DNA of 6,929 bases. It comes from Rhizobiaceae bacterium. GTDB lineage: Bacteria > Pseudomonadota > Alphaproteobacteria > Rhizobiales > Rhizobiaceae. Within the stretch, counting starts at the first letter, position 1; each line of letters opens with the position of its first letter. The position numbers and the translations under genes were made by a program. This document shows, piece by piece, positions 1 through 6,929 of the stretch. The notes under the pieces are model-generated. The model was not told the DNA's origin. It saw nothing but the letters and a program-made list of their open reading frames with translations, and searched no databases. The stretch is taken from positions 1-6,929 of the forward strand of contig JAEUMA010000661.1 of assembly GCA_016793565.1 (NCBI GenBank). The letters run 5' to 3'.

Positions 1-971
1 GTCATGTCGACGGCGAGGTTGATCAGCACGAACAGCAGCGCGAACACCAGCACGATGCCCTGGATCAGCGGCAGGTCCCGGTTGATCACGGCGTCGATCG
101 CCATGTTGCCGAGCCCTTCATAGGAAAACAGCCGCTCGACAATGACCGTGCCGCCGATCAGGAAGGTGAATTGCACGCCGATCAGCGTCAGTGTCGGCAG
201 CGCGGCGTTCTTCAGCGCCTCGCGCAAGATCACCTGCGTCTCCGAAAAGCCCTTCACGCGGGCAAGCACCACATAGTCGAGGTTGAGCAGTTCCTTCAGC
301 GATTGCTTGAGCAGATGCGCGATGATGGCCGCCAGCGGCAGCGCCAGCGCCAGCGCCGGCATGAACATGTGGCCGAGCAGGTCGCGGGTCAGGTCGAAGC
401 GCAGCCTCAGAATACTCTCGAACAGGTAGAACTGCGTCACGAAGGGGAGTTCAAGGCGCGGCGAGACTCGGCCGGAAATCTCGAACACCGGCATCAGCAC
501 GCCGAAAAGAAGGATGAGCACCAGCCCCCAGAGAAAGTCGGGGATCGCCAGCGCCGCGCCGTTGGCGACGTCGATCCCGGCCTCGACGGCCGTGCCTCGC
601 TCGCGGGCTCCAATCACCGCCAGCGGCAGGCCGATCGCCAGCGCGATCAGCAGCGCGAAGATCGAAAGCTCCAGCGTCGCCGGCAACCGTCCGAGTACCA
701 GCCCGAGCACGTCCTGGCGAAGCGAGATCGACGTGCCGAAGTCGCCCCGCAGCACGCCGGAGAGCCAGATGAAGAACTGCTGCACGATCGACTTGTCCAG
801 CCCGTACAGCATGCGCAGGCGGTCGATGTCGGCCTGGCTGGCGCCGGGCGGCAGCATCATGGCGATGGGATCGCCGGGCGCGATGCGGATCACAACGAAC
901 ACCACCACCGCCACACCGAACAGCGTGACGGCCATGGTGAACAAGCGAAAAAGGAAACGCTGGAGGATCAT
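1..971 (-). CDS. ABC transporter permease, DppB/peptide-nickel type (partial, runs off left edge)
   Basis: This is an inner-membrane permease subunit of a binding-protein-dependent importer of the dipeptide/oligopeptide/nickel/opine class. The ATG at 971 opens a frame of 323 codons to the window edge. It starts MILQRFLFRL, followed by a first hydrophobic helix (about residues 13-28) and the family-typical RIAPGDP (29-35). The stretch GDFGTSI (76-82) and RLPATLEL (95-102) are classic DppB-family signatures. Further membrane segments lie near 102-120, 139-160, 203-220, 262-277 and 300-320. The EAA-type loop that contacts the ATPase is visible at about 236-259 (LARVKGFS ... LREALKNAALP). Relatives are usually about 310-340 residues, so only a short C-terminal tail is missing. 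No in-frame ATG, GTG or TTG lies just upstream, and the Shine-Dalgarno match before 971 is weak. It lies 78 bases after the binding-protein gene, with a hairpin between them. The family call is firm; the substrate is unknown. Confidence 0.93.
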   Translation of the reverse strand, partial: MILQRFLFRLFTMAVTLFGVAVVVFVVIRIAPGDPIAMMLPPGASQADIDRLRMLYGLDKSIVQQFFIWLSGVLRGDFGTSISLRQDVLGLVLGRLPATLELSIFALLIALAIGLPLAVIGARERGTAVEAGIDVANGAALAIPDFLWGLVLILLFGVLMPVFEISGRVSPRLELPFVTQFYLFESILRLRFDLTRDLLGHMFMPALALALPLAAIIAHLLKQSLKELLNLDYVVLARVKGFSETQVILREALKNAALPTLTLIGVQFTFLIGGTVIVERLFSYEGLGNMAIDAVINRDLPLIQGIVLVFALLFVLINLAVDM

Positions 972-991
972 GCGGCTCAGTGAGGCCTTGT

Positions 992-1025
992 CGCACCTCC
1001 CTCGGGCGGGCCAGAGGGAGGTGCG
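992..1025 (-). promoter_or_regulatory. Intercistronic hairpin between binding-protein and permease genes
   Basis: A perfect inverted repeat has arms at 992-1003 and 1014-1025 (12 bases each, cgcacctccctc against gagggaggtgcg) and a 10-base loop at 1004-1013. It starts 24 bases after the binding-protein stop and ends 20 bases before the permease ATG in the direction of transcription. No U-run follows on either strand, so it does not look like a simple intrinsic terminator. Hairpins in this position in binding-protein/permease operons are known to protect the upstream message from 3' exonucleases or to cause partial termination, giving excess binding protein; that role is inferred here. The downstream arm contains a purine-rich GGGAGG, but it is too far from the ATG (about 45 bases) to be an ordinary ribosome binding site. 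Confidence 0.75.
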
Positions 1026-1049
1026 GGATATGTCGCGTAGTGACGGCCG

Positions 1050-2594
1050 TCAGCCCGCGGGCGTCATCAGCGCCGGCAGCAGTGCACCCGACTTGTGCGG
1101 CACGACGTTGACGCCCTTGGCGTGCACGATCGGCTGCGCGTACTGCAACAGCGGCAGGACATAGGCATTGTCGGCGATCAGCTTGGAAACCGCCTTCCAG
1201 CCGGCGATGCGCTTGGCCTCGTCCGGCTCGGCCCACAACGGGTTGATCGCGTCGATCACGTCCTGGCCGTCCCACACCGAATGCGGGCTCGGGCCGTACA
1301 TGGCGAAACCGGTGGAGGTGGTCGGGTCGCCGATGGCATTGCCCCAGTTGTAGAACGCGGCCGGCGCAAGCTTGTCGGCGGCGCGCAGCTCGTAGTGCTT
1401 GGCGATCTCGTAGACCTCGATATTGGCCTCGATGCCGACCTTGCGCCACATGCCGACGATCGCCTGGATCATCTCGTAGTCCTTGGGCTTGAAGCCCTTG
1501 GTGGTCTGGATGGTGAACTTGACCGGCTTGTCGGTCGAATAGCCGGAAGCCTTCAGCAGCTCGACTGCCTTCTCAGGGCTGTACTCGACCTTGATCGAAG
1601 GATCGAAGGCCTCGTATTCCGGCGTCTCCAGCGTGTCGAGGGGCAGGCCGTAGCCGCGCAGCAGCCGGTCGACGAGCAGCTTCTTGTCGACCGACATGAC
1701 CGCCGCCTTGCGCACGTTGGGGTCGTTCATCACGTCGATGTCGTTGAAGAAGATCATGCCGATATCCGACACCGTCTCGGCGGACCCCGCGAGGCCGTCC
1801 TTGGCGATCAGACGGTCATACTCCTCGTAAGGAATTTCCAGCGTCACCTGCGAAGAGCCGGACTCGATCTCGGCGACGCGGCTCGCCGCATCGGTTACGA
1901 ACTTGATGGTGACGTTCTCGAAGGCCGGCTTGCCGCCCCAGTAGTTGGGATTGGCCTTCAGCCGCACGAAGGCGTTGCGCTCGAACTTGTCGACCATGTA
2001 GGGGCCGGTGCCGATCGGCGCGGCCTCGAAACCTTCTGCGCCCACCTTCTCGTAGTAGGCCTTGGGCAGGATGTAGCCGGTTAGGAACGACATCCACTTG
2101 AACAGCACCGGGTCGTAGCCGGCGGCGTCGGCGGTGATCTTGTTGCCGTCGATCTTGAAGTTGGAGAGGTTCTTCCAGACGAACTGGATCGGGTTGCCGG
2201 TCTCTTCCTTGCCGGCCCGCTCCAGCGACCAAACCACGTCCTCGGCCGTGAAGGGCGAGCCGTCATGCCAGGTCACGCCCTCGCGCACCGTCATGTGCAC
2301 TTGCTTCTTGTCGTCGCTCCAGCCCCATTCGGTCAGCAGGCCCGGCGCGAAGGACAGGTCCGGCTTCTGCGGGATGAACTGGTCGAACACCGACTGGTAG
2401 ATGCCCTGGATGGTCGGATTCACCGCCGACGGCCCGGTCGTCGGGTCCCAGGACGGCAGGTTGACGTTGTAGGCTATGGTCAGTTCACTGTCCTGTGCGC
2501 CGGCGATGCGCGGCATGGAAATGCCGGCCATCGCGACGCCGGCTCCGGCCAGTTTCAGGACCGTGCGCCTGTCTAGGTTCTTTATCATCGTCAT
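1050..2594 (-). CDS. ABC transporter substrate-binding protein, SBP_bac_5 (peptide/nickel/opine) family, Tat-like signal
   Basis: This is the periplasmic solute receptor that would deliver ligand to the neighbouring DppB-type permease. The 514-residue length is normal for family 5 binding proteins. The N-terminus carries a twin-arginine-like signal: D-R-R-T-V-L-K at 8-14, a hydrophobic stretch at 15-27 and a likely signal peptidase I site after AGA (31-33). Family landmarks are the start of the mature lobe (LTIAYN, 38-43), the WDPTTGPSAVNP region (49-60), the REGVTWHDGSPFTAEDV motif (104-120) and PIGTGPYMV (193-201), typical of DppA/OppA-like proteins. There is no lipobox cysteine. Two in-frame ATGs are possible, 2594 and 2588. 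AGGGG lies about 4 bases before the first and about 10 before the second, so the true start could be either; the Tat motif is kept with both. It follows the RidA-like gene by 40 bases, and the downstream hairpin may raise its level over the permease. The ligand cannot be deduced. Confidence 0.95.
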   Translation of the reverse strand: MTMIKNLDRRTVLKLAGAGVAMAGISMPRIAGAQDSELTIAYNVNLPSWDPTTGPSAVNPTIQGIYQSVFDQFIPQKPDLSFAPGLLTEWGWSDDKKQVHMTVREGVTWHDGSPFTAEDVVWSLERAGKEETGNPIQFVWKNLSNFKIDGNKITADAAGYDPVLFKWMSFLTGYILPKAYYEKVGAEGFEAAPIGTGPYMVDKFERNAFVRLKANPNYWGGKPAFENVTIKFVTDAASRVAEIESGSSQVTLEIPYEEYDRLIAKDGLAGSAETVSDIGMIFFNDIDVMNDPNVRKAAVMSVDKKLLVDRLLRGYGLPLDTLETPEYEAFDPSIKVEYSPEKAVELLKASGYSTDKPVKFTIQTTKGFKPKDYEMIQAIVGMWRKVGIEANIEVYEIAKHYELRAADKLAPAAFYNWGNAIGDPTTSTGFAMYGPSPHSVWDGQDVIDAINPLWAEPDEAKRIAGWKAVSKLIADNAYVLPLLQYAQPIVHAKGVNVVPHKSGALLPALMTPAG

Positions 2595-2634
2595 GTTCCC
2601 CTGTTGCTTTTCGGTATTCGGGATCGTTGGATGG

Positions 2635-3036
2635 TCAAAGGGCGGCGGTCGCCTCGATTTCCACCAGGAAGTCGGGCAGGGCGAGGGCCTGAACCCCGAT
2701 GAAAGTGTTCGCAGCGGGCGTCGCGCCGTCGTAGAAGGCCAGGATTTCGCCGATCACCGGCCCGAGCTTTTCCGGCGAATGGTCGACGACATAGGTACGC
2801 ATCCGCACGAGATCCGCCGGGGTGGCGCCGGCTTCGGCCAGCACGGCCTTCAGGTTGGCGAGCGCTTGCCGGGTCTGCGCGGCGAGATCGCCAGCGCCGA
2901 CGACCTCTCCCGCGGCGTTCCACGCCACCTGGCCGGCCAGATGAAGCGTCCGCCCGTCATTCTGCTCGACGGCATGCGAGAATCCGAATTGGACCGACGG
3001 GTAGAGAGTCGCGGGATTGATGGGCTTGCGCTTCAT
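2635..3036 (-). CDS. RidA/YjgF/UK114-family protein lacking the canonical Arg
   Basis: This is a 133-residue member of the Rid (YjgF/YER057c/UK114) family, small trimeric cytosolic proteins. The best-known members hydrolyse reactive enamine/imine intermediates released by amino-acid-consuming enzymes. Family signatures include HLAGQVAWNAAGEVVG (32-47), the QTRQALANLKAVLAEAGAT helix region (54-72), VRMRTYVVD (77-85) and the C-terminal LPDFLVEIEATA (120-131). In the stretch TPAANTFIGV (106-115), Asn110 aligns with Arg105 of E. coli RidA, the residue that binds the substrate carboxylate. The protein therefore resembles the Arg-lacking Rid subfamilies, for which 2-imino-acid deaminase activity is not expected. 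I chose the ATG at 3036 because AAAGG lies 6 bases upstream and the protein then begins at the usual family N-terminus. A start at 3123 would overlap the upstream coding region and add 29 unrelated residues. It lies 34 bases after the flavoprotein gene in the same likely operon. Confidence 0.92.
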   Translation of the reverse strand: MKRKPINPATLYPSVQFGFSHAVEQNDGRTLHLAGQVAWNAAGEVVGAGDLAAQTRQALANLKAVLAEAGATPADLVRMRTYVVDHSPEKLGPVIGEILAFYDGATPAANTFIGVQALALPDFLVEIEATAAL

Positions 3037-3070
3037 GGGGTGCCTTTCGATGGGTCGCCGTCTGTCTTCA

Positions 3071-4645
3071 TTAAGCGCCGGCCAGTTGCTGCGCCAGCAT
3101 AAAGCCGGAACCTGCGCCGACACCCGCGCCGGGCCAGGTCGCCGCGCCGACCAGATGCAGTTTCTGCACCGGCGTGTTCCAGCGCGCGAAGCCGGGAGCC
3201 GGCCGGAACAGAAAATTCTGCGCGATGTGGTGGCTGCCGCAGATTTGGTCGCCTCCGACGAGGTTCGGGTTCTCGCGCTCCAGATCCAGCGGCGAAAACA
3301 CCGCCCGGCCGAGGATTTTGTCCTTCAGGCCGGGAGCGTAGGTTTCGATACGGTCGAGCACGCGGTCGGCGTAGCGCTCCTTGATCGCATCCCAGTGCGA
3401 CGGCCCGATCTCGCCGGCCGCGTCGCCCTGCACATCGGCAGGCAGCGCCCGCACTTGCACCCACAACACATGGCCGCCTTGCGGCGCGCGCGACGGGTCG
3501 ATCGTCGTCGGCTGCCCCACGACGAGAACTGGTTCGTCCGGCAGCATGCCGGCGATCGCCTGCTGGTAGGTTCGCGCCATCTGGTCGAGCGAGGGCGCCA
3601 GATGGACATAGGCGAAGCGGCGCAGTTCCCCGCTGGCGCGCCATTCCGGCAGATCGCTCAGCGCCAGATGCACCATCATCGTGCCCGGTGCGTGCCGGAA
3701 CTTCCGCATCGCCGCATCGAAGCCGGCGTTTCCTGAGCCGGACGGCAGCAGTTTGGATGCCAGCGCGCGCGGGGCGACGCCTGCGATCACCGCCCGGCGC
3801 GCGCTATGCGTTTCGCCCGAAGCAAGCCGGACGCCCGTTGCGCCGCCGCCGGAAGTGGTGATCTCCGCCACCTCCGCGCCCGTGGCTACCACGCCTCCGG
3901 CCGCCGCCAGCATCTTTTCCAGCGCCCGGATGACCGTGTCCGCGCCGCCCTTGCCCAGCACCATGCCGAAGCTCTGGTTGGCCATCGATTCCAGATACGG
4001 GAACACCGCCCCGCCGGCGATGTCGGGCGCGAAGTCGAGATGCATGCCCCAGCTTGCCATCGTCGCCTTGACTTGCGGGCTCTCGAAATGGGCGTCGAGC
4101 CAGGCGCGCGGCGACGACAGCAGCAGCCGAGCGGTGTCGAGCGCACCGGCCGTGCCCTTTCCCCGCCAGAGCTTCCATCCCGTCGCAGCCAGCGCCCTTG
4201 CGCTCATCGGCGAGCCGAGCAGCCGGAACAGATGCTGCGCTTCGCCGGGAAACGCCGCGACCAGTCCGCGCCACGCCTGCGCGTCGGCTTGAGAGAAGGT
4301 GGCGATGCGCGCGGCCGTCTTTTCGACGTCTGTGGAGACCCCGAGCCACCGTCCGTCCGGGAAGGCGGTTGCGAAACAGTCGGCGACAGGCACGAACTCC
4401 AGCCCGCGTGTTTTCAATTCATCTGCATACATTCGGTGGAAGGCGGAACCGGCGAACAGGCTGAGATTCATGGCGGCGAGGTCGTGGCGGAAGCCCGGAA
4501 GCGTCAATTCCCTGGTCTGGACTGCGCCGCCAGCGACCGGATTTCGCTCGAAAACCGCGACTTTCCAGCCCTTTTTAGCCAAATGTGCCGCGCAGGCCAA
4601 GCTGTTGTGGCCGGCACCCACACATATGGCGTCATATTCGCTCAC
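3071..4645 (-). CDS. FAD-dependent oxidoreductase, PYROXD2/phytoene-desaturase-like (NAD(P)-binding Rossmann)
   Basis: This is a flavoprotein of the phytoene dehydrogenase/amine-oxidase superfamily, closest in pattern to bacterial proteins annotated as PYROXD2-like NAD(P)/FAD-dependent oxidoreductases. The N-terminal FAD-binding Rossmann motif is V9-G-A-G-H-N-S-L, ending at the acidic E33-R-N before AGG (38-40). The C-terminal FAD-contacting motif is LHLVGAATWPGAGVGAGSG (496-514), preceded by NPNLVGGD (459-466) and the RPAPGFARWNTP substrate-lobe stretch (481-492). Middle landmarks are GKGGADTVIRALEKML (231-246) and VVGQPTTIDPSR (375-386). At 524 residues it is full length, with no signal peptide. 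GTG at 4645 is the only possible start: the frame is closed by TAA 18 bases upstream, and the Rossmann fold begins at once. The best ribosome-binding match (AAAGGA) is unusually far, about 14 bases away. As first gene of the leftward operon it probably supplies an oxidation step for the imported compound; its substrate is unknown. A collinear paralog starts at 5590. Confidence 0.93.
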   Translation of the reverse strand: MSEYDAICVGAGHNSLACAAHLAKKGWKVAVFERNPVAGGAVQTRELTLPGFRHDLAAMNLSLFAGSAFHRMYADELKTRGLEFVPVADCFATAFPDGRWLGVSTDVEKTAARIATFSQADAQAWRGLVAAFPGEAQHLFRLLGSPMSARALAATGWKLWRGKGTAGALDTARLLLSSPRAWLDAHFESPQVKATMASWGMHLDFAPDIAGGAVFPYLESMANQSFGMVLGKGGADTVIRALEKMLAAAGGVVATGAEVAEITTSGGGATGVRLASGETHSARRAVIAGVAPRALASKLLPSGSGNAGFDAAMRKFRHAPGTMMVHLALSDLPEWRASGELRRFAYVHLAPSLDQMARTYQQAIAGMLPDEPVLVVGQPTTIDPSRAPQGGHVLWVQVRALPADVQGDAAGEIGPSHWDAIKERYADRVLDRIETYAPGLKDKILGRAVFSPLDLERENPNLVGGDQICGSHHIAQNFLFRPAPGFARWNTPVQKLHLVGAATWPGAGVGAGSGFMLAQQLAGA

Positions 4646-4661
4646 GCCCGAAACCCATTTC

Positions 4662-4675
4662 CTTTAGGCTTAAAG
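4662..4675. promoter_or_regulatory. Candidate operator half-site pair (short inverted repeat)
   Basis: The sequence ctttaggcttaaag is an inverted repeat with 5-base arms (CTTTA at 4662-4666, TAAAG at 4671-4675) and a 4-base centre. It sits 17 bases upstream of the leftward GTG and overlaps the AAAGGA that might serve as its ribosome binding site. A repressor bound here could block the leftward unit. The arms are short enough to arise by chance in AT-rich DNA. Confidence 0.25.
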
Positions 4676-4680
4676 ATAAT

Positions 4681-4690
4681 TGCAGATGCA
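4681..4690. promoter_or_regulatory. Candidate operator, TGCA-GA-TGCA repeat
   Basis: The stretch tgcagatgca has two TGCA blocks separated by GA, so it reads both as a direct and as an inverted repeat. It lies five bases beyond the CTTTA/TAAAG repeat, near the middle of the divergent region where a shared regulator would be expected. No known regulator consensus is recognised. Confidence 0.2.
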
Positions 4691-4775
4691 TAGGTTTTCG
4701 TCTAGTAGGAGAGTGAAGGGCCGTGACGAGCCTTACGGATCGGGCGGCAGAGAACCACAAGAGGGAACTGCAACC

Positions 4776-5567
4776 ATGGAAGCGTCCAAACTGCTCGGTG
4801 AACTTGCCTCTCAACTCGCTTCCGGCGGCATCGAGGTGGTCGACCTCACGGCCGTGCTCGGCCCGGATACGCCGTTGATCAAGCTGCCGCCGGACCTTGC
4901 CGTCGACACGCCGAAGGTCGAGATTCACACGATTTCCCACTACGACAAGAATGGCCCCTGGTGGGCCTGGAACTGGCTGAAGCTCGGCGAGCATTCCGGC
5001 ACGCATTTCGATGCGCCGATCCATTGGATCTCCGGCAAGGACTACGCGGACGGCGCAACCGACACCATTCCGGTGAAGAGGTTCGTCGGCCCGGTCAACG
5101 TCATCGACTGCTCGAAGGAAGCGGCTGCCGACGCCGATTTCCTGCTCACCGTCGACCATATCAAGGCCTGGGAAGCCAAGCACGGCGCCATCAACCCCGG
5201 CGAGTGGGTGGTGATGCGCACCGACTGGGACCGCCGCAGCGGCTCGGAGGCCGAGTTCCTCAATGCCAACGAGACAGGCCCGCACACGCCCGGACCCACG
5301 GCCGAGGCGATCATCTACCTGATCGAGAAGGACGTCGCCGGCTGGGGCTCGCAGACCATCGGCACGGACGCTGGCGCGGCAGGCGGCATGCAGCCTCCGT
5401 TCCCGGCCCATACCCTGATGCACAAGGCCAACAAATACGGCCTGGCCAGCCTTTGCAATCTCGATCGCCTGCCGCCCAGGGGGGCCATCCTCATCGCCGC
5501 GCCGCTGAAGATCGAGCACGGCACCGGCAGCCCGATACGCGCCATGGCGCTGGTGGCGCGGAAATAG
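4776..5567 (+). CDS. Cyclase-family metal-dependent hydrolase (isatin hydrolase / kynurenine formamidase superfamily)
   Basis: This is a 263-residue member of the bacterial cyclase family (PF04199), metal-dependent hydrolases that cleave amide, formamide or lactam bonds. The signature GEHSGTHFDAPIHW spans 71-84; by comparison with characterised members, H73, H77 and D79 are metal ligands and H83 is the catalytic His. The fold landmarks VVDLT (21-25), GEWVVMRTDW (142-151), GTDAG (196-200) and the C-terminal NLDRLPPRGAILIAAPLKIEHGTGSPIRAMAL are present. H212 sits where a second His contributes to the site. Kynurenine formamidases have a liganding Glu just before LxNLD; here the sequence is A224-S225-L-C-N-L-D. 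That replacement and the GEHSGTHFDAPIHW pattern are more like isatin hydrolases as I recall them. The ATG at 4776 was chosen because GAGGGA lies 9 bases upstream and the protein starts at the family N-terminus; the in-frame TTG at 4680 adds 32 implausible residues. It is followed after 22 bases by a second flavoprotein gene. Family call firm, substrate uncertain. Confidence 0.93.
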   Translation: MEASKLLGELASQLASGGIEVVDLTAVLGPDTPLIKLPPDLAVDTPKVEIHTISHYDKNGPWWAWNWLKLGEHSGTHFDAPIHWISGKDYADGATDTIPVKRFVGPVNVIDCSKEAAADADFLLTVDHIKAWEAKHGAINPGEWVVMRTDWDRRSGSEAEFLNANETGPHTPGPTAEAIIYLIEKDVAGWGSQTIGTDAGAAGGMQPPFPAHTLMHKANKYGLASLCNLDRLPPRGAILIAAPLKIEHGTGSPIRAMALVARK

Positions 5568-5577
5568 CAGCGAGGAC

Positions 5578-5584
5578 GGAGAGG
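5578..5584 (+). promoter_or_regulatory. Ribosome binding site of the second flavoprotein gene
   Basis: GGAGAGG lies 5 bases before the ATG at 5590, inside the 22-base gap after the hydrolase stop. It is the clearest Shine-Dalgarno match in the window and fixes the start codon, which also precedes the Rossmann motif by only a few residues. Confidence 0.7.
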
Positions 5585-5589
5585 CGGTC

Positions 5590-6929
<1,340 letters not shown>

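Larger units (their letters stand above)
4646..4775. promoter_or_regulatory. Divergent intergenic promoter region
   Basis: These 130 bases separate the outward-facing starts at 4645 (minus) and 4776 (plus) and must hold the promoters of both units unless transcription enters from outside. It is the most AT-rich stretch nearby, especially 4651-4705. I see no convincing -35/-10 pair on either strand; AT-rich hexamers such as gataat (4674-4679) are only weak -10 candidates. Two short inverted repeats, listed separately, are possible operators. No regulator gene is present in the window. Confidence 0.6.

Noticed and set aside
333..356. Four near-perfect tandem copies of a 6-base unit (cagcgg followed by three cagcgc).
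   Set aside because: It falls inside the permease frame and simply encodes an alternating Leu-Ala stretch in a membrane helix; too short to call a functional repeat.
171..983. A 270-codon plus-strand open frame opposite the permease gene.
   Set aside because: It is extremely rich in Gln, Arg, His and Glu with no family resemblance, as expected for the complement of a GC-rich membrane-protein gene; the minus strand shows a clear DppB-type permease.
992..1025. Reading the hairpin as an intrinsic terminator ending the leftward transcript before the permease.
   Set aside because: There is no U-run after the stem on either strand, and a full terminator would cut off the permease that the binding protein needs.
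1095..2084. A 329-codon plus-strand open frame opposite the binding-protein gene.
   Set aside because: The translation has strongly skewed composition and no domain, while the minus strand encodes a complete SBP_bac_5 protein with all landmarks.
3037..3123. An upstream extension of the RidA-like gene to an ATG at 3123.
   Set aside because: It would overlap the end of the flavoprotein gene and add 29 residues absent from the family; the ATG at 3036 has a properly spaced AAAGG.
4680..4775. An N-terminal extension of the hydrolase from an in-frame TTG at 4680.
   Set aside because: The added residues are charged and unlike the family, no ribosome binding site precedes the TTG, and the ATG at 4776 has GAGGGA at a suitable distance.

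Overview
The window is GC-rich, densely coding DNA with short intergenic gaps. Its gene content is a binding-protein-dependent ABC importer beside flavin oxidoreductases, a RidA-like protein and a cyclase-family hydrolase. That style suggests a soil or plant-associated alphaproteobacterium, possibly of the Hyphomicrobiales (rhizobial group). No rRNA or other taxonomic marker is present, so this is an inference. I see no mobile element, tRNA, CRISPR array or resident transcription regulator.

The layout is two divergent transcription units meeting at about 4646-4775. The leftward (minus-strand) unit reads: PYROXD2/CrtI-like FAD oxidoreductase (GTG at 4645 to stop at 3071), RidA/YjgF-like protein (3036 to 2635), SBP_bac_5 peptide/nickel-type substrate-binding protein with a Tat-like signal peptide (2594 to 1050), and a DppB-type ABC permease (971 to beyond the left edge). 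Gaps of 34, 40 and 78 bases make it a likely operon. The last gap holds a strong perfect hairpin without a U-run, suited to setting different levels of binding protein and permease. The second permease and the ATPases presumably lie beyond the left edge.

The rightward (plus-strand) unit has a cyclase-family metal hydrolase (4776-5567) whose features recall isatin hydrolase. After 22 bases comes a second PYROXD2-like FAD oxidoreductase (5590 to beyond the right edge). It is collinear with the leftward-unit oxidoreductase over its whole visible length, so the locus carries two diverged paralogs on opposite sides of the shared promoter region.

Taken together the window looks like an uptake-and-catabolism locus. 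The importer would bring in a small organic solute, the two flavoproteins would oxidise it or its intermediates, the hydrolase would open a cyclic amide or cleave an amide/formamide, and the RidA-like protein would act on or bind a reactive intermediate. The substrate cannot be read from the sequence. Two points deserve attention. The RidA-like protein has Asn where canonical RidA has its substrate-binding Arg. The hydrolase keeps the HxxxHxD...H metal/catalytic motif but lacks the C-terminal Glu ligand of kynurenine formamidases, having Ala-Ser there instead.
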